A DNA stretch of 60,561 nucleotides, taken from the NCBI GenBank assembly GCA_937930305.1, contig CALGLE010000047.1, positions 1 to 60,561 on the forward strand, in the 5' to 3' direction. The translations under genes were made by a program, and so were the position numbers. The stretch is from an uncultured Granulosicoccaceae bacterium. Its GTDB lineage: Bacteria > Pseudomonadota > Gammaproteobacteria > Granulosicoccales > Granulosicoccaceae. Shown in pieces: positions 27,574-35,316 of the stretch (the first letter of the stretch is position 1; the number at the start of each line of letters is the position of its first letter). Under the pieces are notes generated by a model, which was given only the letters and a program-made list of their open reading frames with translations, searched no databases and was not told where the DNA came from.

Positions 27574-28314
27574 ATGACAATTCGGCAGACACGACGTTGG
27601 GTGCTCGCCACACTGGTGAGTTTTTCACTGTGTAGCGTGGGAATCAGCGCCGCTTGGGCGGCGGGCCACGAGGAACCTAGTCTGCCAGTTAATGTGTTCT
27701 CTTTAAGTGCGTCTGCCAGTGGAGAAGCGGCAAACGATTTAATGCGCGCAACCGTGGTGGTGCAAAACGAAAGTGAAGACGCCGCTGAATTGCAGTCGAA
27801 AATCAATGCATCGATGCAGTGGGCACTGGCTCGCTTACGCCCGTTTACGCAAATCAAAGTCAAGACCCAAGACTATCAAACCTACCCAACCTACGATCGT
27901 AGCCACAAAAACATCATCGGCTGGCGAGCCTCTCAATCGCTGCAGTTGGAAACTGAAGATGTAAAAGCGGCCGGAGAGGCTATCCGTAAATTGCAAGAAC
28001 GTTTGCAAGTCACCGGCATTCAGTTTATGCCTAAACCGGAAACTCGAAAGGCGGTGGAAGATCAGCTGATAAATGAGGCGTTGAATGCGTTCAAGCAGCG
28101 CGCGAGCTTGATACAAACCAACATCGGTGAACCCAGCTACAACTTGCTGGATATCAACGTCCAAACGGGCTCTCATCACCAGCAACAGAATTGGGGGCGT
28201 GAAGGCGCTTCAATGATGCGCTCGGATAGCGTTGCAGAACCTGCGTTTCAGAGCGGAACCAGTCAAATAACCGTGCAAGTGCATGGCCGAATTCAGTTAG
28301 GAGTCCCTCGATGA
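27574..28314 (+). CDS. SIMPL-domain (DUF541) periplasmic protein
   Basis: A 246-residue SIMPL/DUF541 protein with a signal peptide (TLVSFSLCSVGISAAWA). The mature part starts with the family's first strand (FSLSASASGEAANDLMRATVVVQ), then a helix with AAELQSKINASMQWAL, the YQTYPTYD segment and a later GIQFMPKPETRKAVEDQLI region. The domain may be involved in envelope stress or oxidative stress responses, but its activity is unknown. Starts 10 bases after the thiolase stop and overlaps the cytosine deaminase gene by four bases (ATGA), so it belongs to the same transcript. Confidence 0.88.
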   Translation: MTIRQTRRWVLATLVSFSLCSVGISAAWAAGHEEPSLPVNVFSLSASASGEAANDLMRATVVVQNESEDAAELQSKINASMQWALARLRPFTQIKVKTQDYQTYPTYDRSHKNIIGWRASQSLQLETEDVKAAGEAIRKLQERLQVTGIQFMPKPETRKAVEDQLINEALNAFKQRASLIQTNIGEPSYNLLDINVQTGSHHQQQNWGREGASMMRSDSVAEPAFQSGTSQITVQVHGRIQLGVPR

Positions 28315-28757
28315 CCGATCACACGCGCTTCATGCAGGCCGCTATTGAAGAGGCCAAAAAAGGTCGAGCCAGTGGTGGTATTCCAATTGGATCGGTGTTG
28401 GTTATTGATGACGAAATTGTTGGCCGAGGGCACAACCAGCGTGTGCAGCAAGGCAGCGCCATTCGGCACGCGGAAATGGATTGCCTGGAAGAATCGGGTC
28501 GTCTAACGGCCAAAGACTATCAGCGAGCCACCATCTACTCCACACTTTCGCCGTGTGATATGTGCAGTGGGGCGATTTTGCTGTACGGCATTCCCCACGT
28601 GGTGGTGGGCGAAAATCGCACCTTTCAAGGGCCGGAAGACTATGTGCGCAGCCGCGGTGTTAAGGTCGAGGTTTTGGACGATGCGGCCTGTGTGTCGATG
28701 ATGGAGCAATTCATCGCGGAAGAGCCGACCCTGTGGAACGAGGATATTGGCGAATAA
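28311..28757 (+). CDS. Cytosine deaminase, yeast Fcy1-type
   Basis: A 148-residue zinc deaminase of the CDA superfamily. Motif one is RHAEMD (His zinc ligand and catalytic Glu), motif two LSPCDMCSGA (two Cys zinc ligands). The surrounding sequence resembles yeast cytosine deaminase Fcy1 more than bacterial tRNA deaminase TadA or guanine deaminase: GVPIG-like GGIPIGSVLV, RGHNQRVQQGSAIRH, LLYGIPHVVVGEN and a C-terminal W-EDIGE ending identical in pattern to the fungal enzyme. Likely reaction: cytosine to uracil plus ammonia. Most bacteria use the unrelated CodA. Coupled to the SIMPL gene by an ATGA overlap. Confidence 0.85.
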   Translation: MTDHTRFMQAAIEEAKKGRASGGIPIGSVLVIDDEIVGRGHNQRVQQGSAIRHAEMDCLEESGRLTAKDYQRATIYSTLSPCDMCSGAILLYGIPHVVVGENRTFQGPEDYVRSRGVKVEVLDDAACVSMMEQFIAEEPTLWNEDIGE

Positions 28758-28926
28758 TTTCGCACCTAAGCGACGACACTTGCTCGACAGCAGGCGACAT
28801 GACATCTTATTTATGACCGGCGGTGCGGATCGTTTTGCACTTTTGGTCGCCTTATAAGCCGCATAAACAGGTAGTATCGCGGCGGTACACGAATCTAACC
28901 CCTCTCCCTATCTGGAGCTTGAAACA

Positions 28927-29676
28927 GTGAAAATTCTGGTGGGCGTAAAACGCGTTCTTGATTACAACGTCAAGGCACGTGTCAATGCAGACAAAACCGG
29001 TATCGAATTGGCTAACGTCAAAATGTCGATGAACCCCTTTGACGAAATCGCGGTTGAAGAAGCGCTTCGTATTAAAGAAGCGGGCAACGCTGAAGAAGTG
29101 ATTGCAATATCGATTGGTTCTGCGCAAAGCCAAGAGACCATCCGAACCGCCTTAGCCATGGGCGCTGATCGAGGCATTTTGATTGAAACCGATGAATTGC
29201 TAGAGCCCTTGGCAATTGCGAAACTGCTTAAGCATGTCGTTGAGAAAGAAAGCCCAGGGCTGGTTTTGTTGGGCAAACAAGCCATTGATGGGGACAACAA
29301 TCAAACTGGCCAGATGTTGTCAGCGATGACCGGTATGGCGCAGGCCACGTTTGCGTCTAAAGTCGAGCTCGATGGGGACACTGCAAAAGTCACCCGTGAA
29401 GTGGACGCCGGACTGGAATCGATCAAAGTGAAGATGCCTGCCGTATTAACAACCGACTTACGTTTGAACGAGCCGCGTTACGCCAAACTGCCGAACATTA
29501 TGAAAGCGAAGAAAAAACCGCTAGAAACTATTGCTGTGGCTGACACGGGTGTGGATGTGAGCAGCAAGTTGTCGGTGGTTGAAGTCAATGAGCCCGAACA
29601 ACGTAAAGCTGGCGTTATCGTCAGCAGTGTTGCCGAGCTGGTAGAGAAGCTTCGTAACGAAGCCAAAGTCATTTAA
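28927..29676 (+). CDS. etfB: Electron transfer flavoprotein beta subunit
   Basis: A 249-residue EtfB. The start [18 protein letters not shown], the [21 protein letters not shown] segment and the ETF-beta signature with [18 protein letters not shown] (about 117-134) are all present, as is the [20 protein letters not shown] region. EtfAB takes electrons from acyl-CoA dehydrogenases and passes them to ETF-ubiquinone oxidoreductase, which is encoded about 9 kb away in this window. GTG 28927 has GGAG nine bases upstream. etfA follows after 27 bases. Confidence 0.96.
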   Translation: MKILVGVKRVLDYNVKARVNADKTGIELANVKMSMNPFDEIAVEEALRIKEAGNAEEVIAISIGSAQSQETIRTALAMGADRGILIETDELLEPLAIAKLLKHVVEKESPGLVLLGKQAIDGDNNQTGQMLSAMTGMAQATFASKVELDGDTAKVTREVDAGLESIKVKMPAVLTTDLRLNEPRYAKLPNIMKAKKKPLETIAVADTGVDVSSKLSVVEVNEPEQRKAGVIVSSVAELVEKLRNEAKVI

Positions 29677-29703
29677 CCGCACGTAAGATCTGGAGAACAC
29701 ATC

Positions 29704-30639
29704 ATGACAACGCTCGTAGTTGCAGAACATGAAGCCGGTGCCTTACGTCCGGCCACATTAAACGTTATCACCGCGGCAAAAGCCATCGGCAATGACATTA
29801 CTGTTTTAGTTGCGGGTCAGGGGGCAGCTGATGTTGCAACCGCCGCTGGAAACATCGATGGCGTGAGCAAAGTTTTACACGCCAATGATGCAGCCTACGC
29901 TCAAGAGATTGCTGAGAACTTAGCATCCTTGGTGCTCAGCGTGGCTGATGGGCACACGCACATTCTTTTTGCGGCCACAGCCGCAGGTAAGAATGTGATG
30001 CCTCGCGTTGCTGCCGTACTGGACGTTAGTGGCATCTCGGATATCACATCCGTGGTTTCGGCTGACACTTTCATTCGCCCAATCTATGCCGGTAACGCCA
30101 TGGCGACGGTGAAGAGTGAAGACGCAACTAAGGTGGTTTCGGTACGAACCACAGCGTTTGATCCTGCAGCGGAAACGGGCGGTAGCGCCGCTGTCGAAAC
30201 AGTGGCGGGAGCGGGTGCATCAGACCTTGTAGAATTTATCGGTGAAGAGTTGTCTCAATCAGACCGGCCTGAACTCACCAGTGCGGACATCGTCGTCTCG
30301 GGTGGTAGAGGTATGCAAAATGGTGAGAATTTTGCGATGCTCGATGAAATTGCCGAGAAATTGAACGCAGCGGTCGGCGCATCCCGTGCGGCGGTGGATT
30401 CTGGCTTTGTGCCAAACGAATACCAAGTTGGGCAGACCGGTAAAGTGGTTGCGCCTAATTTGTACATCGCCGTGGGTATCTCGGGAGCCATTCAGCATTT
30501 AGCCGGCATGAAAGACAGCAAAGTGATCGTGGCGATTAATAAAGATGAAGAAGCGCCGATTTTTCAGGTAGCTGATTACGGTTTAGTAGCGGATTTATTT
30601 GATGCGCTGCCTGAACTGTCGAAAGCGCTGGATGGTTGA
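29704..30639 (+). CDS. etfA: Electron transfer flavoprotein alpha subunit
   Basis: A 311-residue EtfA. The C-terminal FAD-binding domain is typical: [14 protein letters not shown] (about 198-211), [37 protein letters not shown] and [20 protein letters not shown]. The N-terminal domain has the [14 protein letters not shown] segment. GGAG precedes ATG 29704. A strong intrinsic terminator lies 54 bases after the stop, ending the etfBA transcript. Confidence 0.96.
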   Translation: MTTLVVAEHEAGALRPATLNVITAAKAIGNDITVLVAGQGAADVATAAGNIDGVSKVLHANDAAYAQEIAENLASLVLSVADGHTHILFAATAAGKNVMPRVAAVLDVSGISDITSVVSADTFIRPIYAGNAMATVKSEDATKVVSVRTTAFDPAAETGGSAAVETVAGAGASDLVEFIGEELSQSDRPELTSADIVVSGGRGMQNGENFAMLDEIAEKLNAAVGASRAAVDSGFVPNEYQVGQTGKVVAPNLYIAVGISGAIQHLAGMKDSKVIVAINKDEEAPIFQVADYGLVADLFDALPELSKALDG

Positions 30640-30692
30640 TGCCAAGCGCCTAAGCCATTGAGGCTGAAGGAAAAGCGGTTCTGCTGTTGAAT

Positions 30693-30720
30693 AAGCCTGG
30701 TTCTGCCAGGCTTTTTCTTT
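30693..30720 (+). terminator. Intrinsic terminator after etfBA
   Basis: AAGCCTGG (30693-30700), five-base loop, CCAGGCTT (30706-30713) form a perfect eight-base stem followed by TTTCTTT. This is a good Rho-independent terminator in the etfBA direction. Confidence 0.85.
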
Positions 30721-30744
30721 CTGTGAAACCGGATTTTGGGTATT

Positions 30745-30773
30745 TTGCTTGCAGATTGTCAACAGGCTAGAAT
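30745..30773 (+). promoter_or_regulatory. Candidate promoter for the acyl-CoA dehydrogenase gene
   Basis: TTGCTT at 30745-30750, a 17-base spacer, then TAGAAT at 30768-30773 (five of six to the sigma-70 -10 box). The -35 match is weak. It lies between the etfA terminator and the acyl-CoA dehydrogenase start, as a promoter should. Confidence 0.45.
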
Positions 30774-30810
30774 TAAACCCAATCAACGTCTTGTTTAATC
30801 AGAGAATCCT

Positions 30811-32592
30811 ATGAGTTATAACGCACCCGTGCGAGACATCGCTTTTATGCTGAATCATGTGGTGGGCCTTGCAGACGTCGCCAAATTGGAAGGGTTCGAA
30901 GAGGCCACGGAAGAGTTGGCTACCGCCGTATTGGAAGAATCGGCACGTTTCACCAGTGAAGTGCTGGGGCCGTTGAATTCGGTGGGTGATGCTGAAGGTG
31001 CGACTTGGGATGAGGATGGCGTAAAAACCGCACCCGGTTGGGTGGATGCGTATGCCCAGTTTGTTGAAAGTGGTTGGGGGGCCTTGTCATTTCCGGTTGC
31101 TTACGGTGGGCAGGGGCTGCCCATGTGCTTATCGAGTGCTGTGCAAGAGATGTGGCACAGCTCCAACATGTCCTTTGGATTGTGCCCCTTATTAACCCAA
31201 GGTGCGGTGGACGCATTGGCGCACCATGCATCTGATGAAATGAAAGATCGTTTCTTGCCTAAGATGGTGGAAGGCGTTTGGTCGGGCACCATGAACCTAA
31301 CAGAGCCCCAAGCCGGCACTGACTTAGCAGCGATTCGCACGAAAGCAGAACCCAAAGACGATCACTATCTCATCACCGGTCAGAAAATTTACATCACCTA
31401 CGGTGATCACGACATGACTGAAAACATCATTCACTTGGTGTTAGCAAAATTGCCGGATGCACCGGAAGGTGTAAAAGGAATCTCTTTATTTGTCGTGCCC
31501 AAATTTATGGTGAACGACGATGGCAGCTTGGGTGAAAAAAACGATGTGCGTTGCGTGTCGATTGAACACAAGCTAGGCATACACGCTAGCCCTACTTGTG
31601 TGATGTCTTATGGTGACAATGGTGGGGCGGTGGGTTATTTAGTGGGTAAGCCTCATCACGGTTTGATGTACATGTTCACCATGATGAATCAAGCCCGGCA
31701 TGCTGTGGGCGTGCAAGGTTATGGCATTGCGGAGCGAGCCTATCAGCAGGCACTGGCGTACGCCAATGATCGTAAGCAAGGCCCCACGTTATTAAGTGGT
31801 AATGACAGCGAAGGCATCATCAATCACCCCGATGTGCGTCGCATGCTGATGACCATGCGATCATCGATTGAAGCCATGCGCGGCTTAGCATTGGATTGCG
31901 CTGCAGCCTTTGATATTGCGGCAAAACATCCCGACGCCGCGGTTCGTGAAGCCGCCCAACGTCGCGGTGAATTACTCACCCCATTAGTTAAAGGTTGGTC
32001 CACCGAATTGGGCGTGGAGTTGTGCTCACTTGGGGTGCAGATACACGGGGGTATGGGTTTTATTGAAGAAACCGGTGCTGCGCAGCACTTGCGCGATGCG
32101 CGCATCACACCCATTTACGAAGGCACGACAGCCATTCAAGCCAATGATTTAATCGGTCGTAAAAGCGCCCGTGATGGTGGCCAAGGCTTAAACGAATTAA
32201 TGGATGATATGAAGTCGGTGTTGGAAGAACTAAAAGCCTCAAATGAAGTGAACTTAAAAGCTGTGGCTGCCCGTCTAGCGCCAGCGATTGACGCGGCCGA
32301 GCAAGCAAACGAATGGCTACTGGGACAAAACGATCCCACACAACCTTCTGCTACGTCCGTTGAGTTTCTGATGATGCACGGGCGTTTAGCAGGCGGTTGG
32401 ATAATGGCGCGAACCGCTTTGGCGGCCGTTGCCGAGAAGCAGAAAGCCGATGCGGATGACGCTTATTTGGATGCAAAAACGTTACTCGCACGCTATTACG
32501 CGGAACGCATGTTGCCGCTGGTGGAGTCGGGTAAAACCATCATCATGGACAGCGCCGAAAGTACGATCAGCTTGGACATCGCACAGCTATGA
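30811..32592 (+). CDS. Acyl-CoA dehydrogenase (about 600-residue, FadE5/DmdC-like type)
   Basis: A 593-residue FAD-dependent acyl-CoA dehydrogenase. The flavin/substrate segments are clear: MNLTEPQAGTDLAAIRT (about 160-176), ITGQKIYITYGDHD, the GYGIAERAYQQAL helix, LGVQIHGGMGFIEE and the active-site region RITPIYEGTTAIQANDL with its Glu. The extra C-terminal helical domain and length place it with the FadE5 / DmdC kind rather than short 380-residue enzymes. Natural substrate cannot be read from the sequence. Its stop overlaps the hydratase start (ATGA), so the two act together; EtfBA just upstream is the likely electron acceptor. Confidence 0.93.
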   Translation: MSYNAPVRDIAFMLNHVVGLADVAKLEGFEEATEELATAVLEESARFTSEVLGPLNSVGDAEGATWDEDGVKTAPGWVDAYAQFVESGWGALSFPVAYGGQGLPMCLSSAVQEMWHSSNMSFGLCPLLTQGAVDALAHHASDEMKDRFLPKMVEGVWSGTMNLTEPQAGTDLAAIRTKAEPKDDHYLITGQKIYITYGDHDMTENIIHLVLAKLPDAPEGVKGISLFVVPKFMVNDDGSLGEKNDVRCVSIEHKLGIHASPTCVMSYGDNGGAVGYLVGKPHHGLMYMFTMMNQARHAVGVQGYGIAERAYQQALAYANDRKQGPTLLSGNDSEGIINHPDVRRMLMTMRSSIEAMRGLALDCAAAFDIAAKHPDAAVREAAQRRGELLTPLVKGWSTELGVELCSLGVQIHGGMGFIEETGAAQHLRDARITPIYEGTTAIQANDLIGRKSARDGGQGLNELMDDMKSVLEELKASNEVNLKAVAARLAPAIDAAEQANEWLLGQNDPTQPSATSVEFLMMHGRLAGGWIMARTALAAVAEKQKADADDAYLDAKTLLARYYAERMLPLVESGKTIIMDSAESTISLDIAQL

Positions 32593-33371
32593 GTGAATTT
32601 GCCACTATTGTCGTTAGTCGACACGAGGCGGTAGGCGTCATCACTTTGAATCGCCCAGATGCGTTGAACGCATTGAGTGCGGCTATGAGCGTGGACGTTA
32701 ATGCGGCGCTGGATGCGTTTGAGAATGATGAGGCCATTGGCGCAATCGTTTTAACCGGCTCTGAAAAAGCTTTCGCTGCAGGCGCTGATATAAAACAAAT
32801 GTCCACCATGCATTATCTGGACACCATGAACGAAGGGTTCTTAGGTGATTGGGATCGCCTTACGCGTTGCCGAAAACCGTTATTAGCCGCAGTCAGTGGT
32901 TATGCTTTGGGCGGTGGTTGTGAAGTGGCCATGATGTGCGACACCATCTACGCCGCTGATAACGCCAAATTCGGACAACCTGAAATCAACTTGGGCGTTA
33001 TTCCTGGCTTGGGCGGTACACAAAGGCTAACTCGTTTAATTGGTAAAGCCAAAGCCATGGATTTAGTTTTAACCGGTCGCATGATGGATGCGGAAGAGGC
33101 GGAAAGATCGGGTCTAGTGGCCAGAGTCTTTCCGAAAGATTCTTTGTTAGACGATGTTATAGCCATTGCTCAAACCATGGCAAAACGGTCGGTTCCGGCT
33201 TTGCGTTTAGCTAAAGATGCCGTTAATTTAGCGCTGAACACCACGCTTGACCAAGGCGCACAGTGGGAGAGGCAGTCGTTCTATTCATTGTTTGGTACCC
33301 ACGGTCAACGCGAGGGCATGCAAGCCTTCATCGAAAAAAGAGAACCTGAGTTTGACGATAAAAAACGCTGA
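32589..33371 (+). CDS. Enoyl-CoA hydratase (crotonase)
   Basis: A 260-residue crotonase that adds water to enoyl-CoA. Both catalytic Glu residues are present (GGGCEVAMMCD and GQPEINLGVIPGLGGTQRL), as is the oxyanion loop FAAGADIKQM. Length and ending (EKREPEF) are typical of FadB1/PaaF-type hydratases. ATG 32589 overlaps the acyl-CoA dehydrogenase stop by four bases. The NUDIX gene overlaps its last 20 bases. Confidence 0.94.
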   Translation: MSEFATIVVSRHEAVGVITLNRPDALNALSAAMSVDVNAALDAFENDEAIGAIVLTGSEKAFAAGADIKQMSTMHYLDTMNEGFLGDWDRLTRCRKPLLAAVSGYALGGGCEVAMMCDTIYAADNAKFGQPEINLGVIPGLGGTQRLTRLIGKAKAMDLVLTGRMMDAEEAERSGLVARVFPKDSLLDDVIAIAQTMAKRSVPALRLAKDAVNLALNTTLDQGAQWERQSFYSLFGTHGQREGMQAFIEKREPEFDDKKR

Positions 33372-33813
33372 TAGCGATTCTTCAAACTTACCGCCAACTC
33401 GGCATCGCGCATTTTGTTATATCACCACGGAGCAACACATCGTGCTGTTGTCCCATGTGGATTATCCGCACCTGAAACTGCAAATTCCAGGCGGCACTAT
33501 AGAAGCGGGCGAAGAGCCGGCAGATGCCGCCTTGCGCGAAGCTGAAGAAGAGACGGGCCTAAAGACATTACAGCCTGTCGGTTTACTCGGTGAGGATGTG
33601 CATGACATGCGGGAATACGGGCACCAAGAAATTATTCATGGCTGGTTTTACCACTTCACCACCGATGGTTTTGAATTAGGCCGGCGTTGGCGGCACAATG
33701 AACTGCACGCACACGGTGGAGGTGGGCCAATTCGGTACGAATTAAGCTGGTACCCCATTCATAATTTGCCGCCCACTCATGGGCGAGACACTCGATTTAT
33801 TCAGGCGATTTGA
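33352..33813 (+). CDS. NUDIX hydrolase
   Basis: A protein of about 153 residues with a complete Nudix box: GGTIEAGEEPADAALREAEEETGL (residues about 45-68 from this start; GX5EX7REXXEEXGL pattern). It hydrolyses nucleoside diphosphates linked to another group; the substrate is unknown. No ATG is available near the conserved start. TTG 33352, inside the end of the hydratase gene, is the most economical start; GTG 33295 is another. Likely read by coupling to the hydratase gene. Confidence 0.85.
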   Translation: MTIKNADSDSSNLPPTRHRAFCYITTEQHIVLLSHVDYPHLKLQIPGGTIEAGEEPADAALREAEEETGLKTLQPVGLLGEDVHDMREYGHQEIIHGWFYHFTTDGFELGRRWRHNELHAHGGGGPIRYELSWYPIHNLPPTHGRDTRFIQAI

Positions 33814-33840
33814 ATTCCATGTTGCCTGTGATGGGTGAAT

Positions 33841-34611
33841 TTAAAAGGCGTCCTTTCGGCGCCGAATCTCTGCAAACACGTCTGCATCACTGGCATCCAC
33901 CATGTTCAAATGTGATCGAATCCCCGGGTCGTCAGCTCTTAAAAACGGATTGGTTTGAAGCTCCATCGCAAGCGTTGTCGGAACTGTAGGTTCACCTGCA
34001 TCGCGCAGTTTTTTTACATGCTCGCATTGGTTTTTCAGCGCTTCGTTATTCGGATCCACAGTCACAGCGAATGCTGCGTTCGCCAGCGTATATTCGTGGC
34101 TGCCATACACGATGGTGTCTTTGGGCAGTGCAGATAGCTTGAGTAAGCTTTTCCACATGGTGGGTGCATCACCTTCAAACAATCGTCCACAGCCCATAGT
34201 GAAAAGGGTGTCGCCTGAAAAAAGCACCGAGTCTGCAGGTAGATAAAAATTCATCATGTCCAGCGTGTGCCCCGGTGTGTGAATGAGCTGCACACCGCGG
34301 CCTGCGAAGTCGAACGTGTCGCCATCGCCAATGACCTGATCAACGCCACTGATCGGCGTCTCCGATCGATTGGGGCCAATGACTGTTGCCTGGGTAGCTT
34401 GCTTAAGCTCAAAAACGCCAGCGGTGTGATCGCTGTGATGATGGGTGACCCAAATATGGGTAAGGCTCCATCCATTGTCTTGCAGTGCTTGCTGAGTGGC
34501 ATAGGCATCTCCGCAATCGACGCAAGCGGTTTGCAAGGTATCGGGGCAATGCAGCAACACCCCATAGTTATCGTCACCGTAGGGATACAGCACGCGGGTT
34601 AATGGGGTCAT
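33841..34611 (-). CDS. gloB: Hydroxyacylglutathione hydrolase (glyoxalase II)
   Basis: A 256-residue glyoxalase II. The metallo-beta-lactamase metal motif is THHHSDHTAG (about 56-65), with further ligands in HTPGHTLDMMN, FSGDTLFTMGCGRLFEG and GSHEYTLANAAFA; the C-terminal substrate-binding helices carry NPFLRADD. It converts S-lactoylglutathione to lactate and glutathione. It follows gloA with a gap of 11 bases, so the methylglyoxal pathway is encoded as an operon. Confidence 0.96.
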   Translation of the reverse strand: MTPLTRVLYPYGDDNYGVLLHCPDTLQTACVDCGDAYATQQALQDNGWSLTHIWVTHHHSDHTAGVFELKQATQATVIGPNRSETPISGVDQVIGDGDTFDFAGRGVQLIHTPGHTLDMMNFYLPADSVLFSGDTLFTMGCGRLFEGDAPTMWKSLLKLSALPKDTIVYGSHEYTLANAAFAVTVDPNNEALKNQCEHVKKLRDAGEPTVPTTLAMELQTNPFLRADDPGIRSHLNMVDASDADVFAEIRRRKDAF

Positions 34612-34622
34612 AGAGATTTACG

Positions 34623-35063
34623 CTACCAAGTGCCTGAATTTTCCATGGACAACCAAGGTTCTTTCGGTTCCTGGGCATCGCCTTCTTGCAGCAATTCAAT
34701 GGAGATATTGTCGGGGGATTTCACGAACGCCATCCGTCCATCGCGGGGCGGGCGATTGATAACTATCCCATTATCCATTAGATGCTGGCAGGTGGCGTAG
34801 ATGTCGTCCACTTTGAAGGCCAGGTGGCCAAAATTTCTGCCCACATCATAGGACTCTGGGTCCCAATTGTAGGTAAGTTCCAGCTCGGGAGCGTTTTCGG
34901 CCAGCGCGCGTTGCCTGTCTTTCGCAGCGGCCAAAAATATCAGAGTGAATCGGCCCTTTTCATGGTCTGTTCGGCGTGTCTCGACTAGGCCTAGTAGTTC
35001 GCAATAAAAGCGTATTGACGCGTCAACGTCAGTGACGCGCACCATCGTGTGTAGGTATCTCAT
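34623..35063 (-). CDS. gloA: Lactoylglutathione lyase (glyoxalase I)
   Basis: A 146-residue glyoxalase I. The four metal ligands are visible: His5 (MRYLHTMVRV), Glu in LELTYNWD, His in GRNFGHLAF and Glu in ISIELLQEG. It isomerises the methylglyoxal-glutathione adduct. ATG 35063 gives the usual N-terminus; nine further codons are open upstream. First gene of the gloA-gloB operon. Confidence 0.95.
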   Translation of the reverse strand: MRYLHTMVRVTDVDASIRFYCELLGLVETRRTDHEKGRFTLIFLAAAKDRQRALAENAPELELTYNWDPESYDVGRNFGHLAFKVDDIYATCQHLMDNGIVINRPPRDGRMAFVKSPDNISIELLQEGDAQEPKEPWLSMENSGTW

Positions 35064-35316
35064 ACGGATGCAGTCTGCCATAGACCCCACCAGCTAACAA
35101 CCGTCGCCGCTGAGCCGAAACCCGCCCAATTGGCTGGTCACTGGGCGAAGCTGATTCTCAGTAACACAATCTATTGCCTAGTTCAGCTCAAGCTAGCTGC
35201 TGAAATGCCGATTTCCGCTCTACAGAGCCAGATAAAGCATACGGATTCGCGCGTGGGCTGGCACCTTTCAGATAAGCGGATGCAAGTAATGAATTGGGCT
35301 TCTTTGGGTGAGCGGC

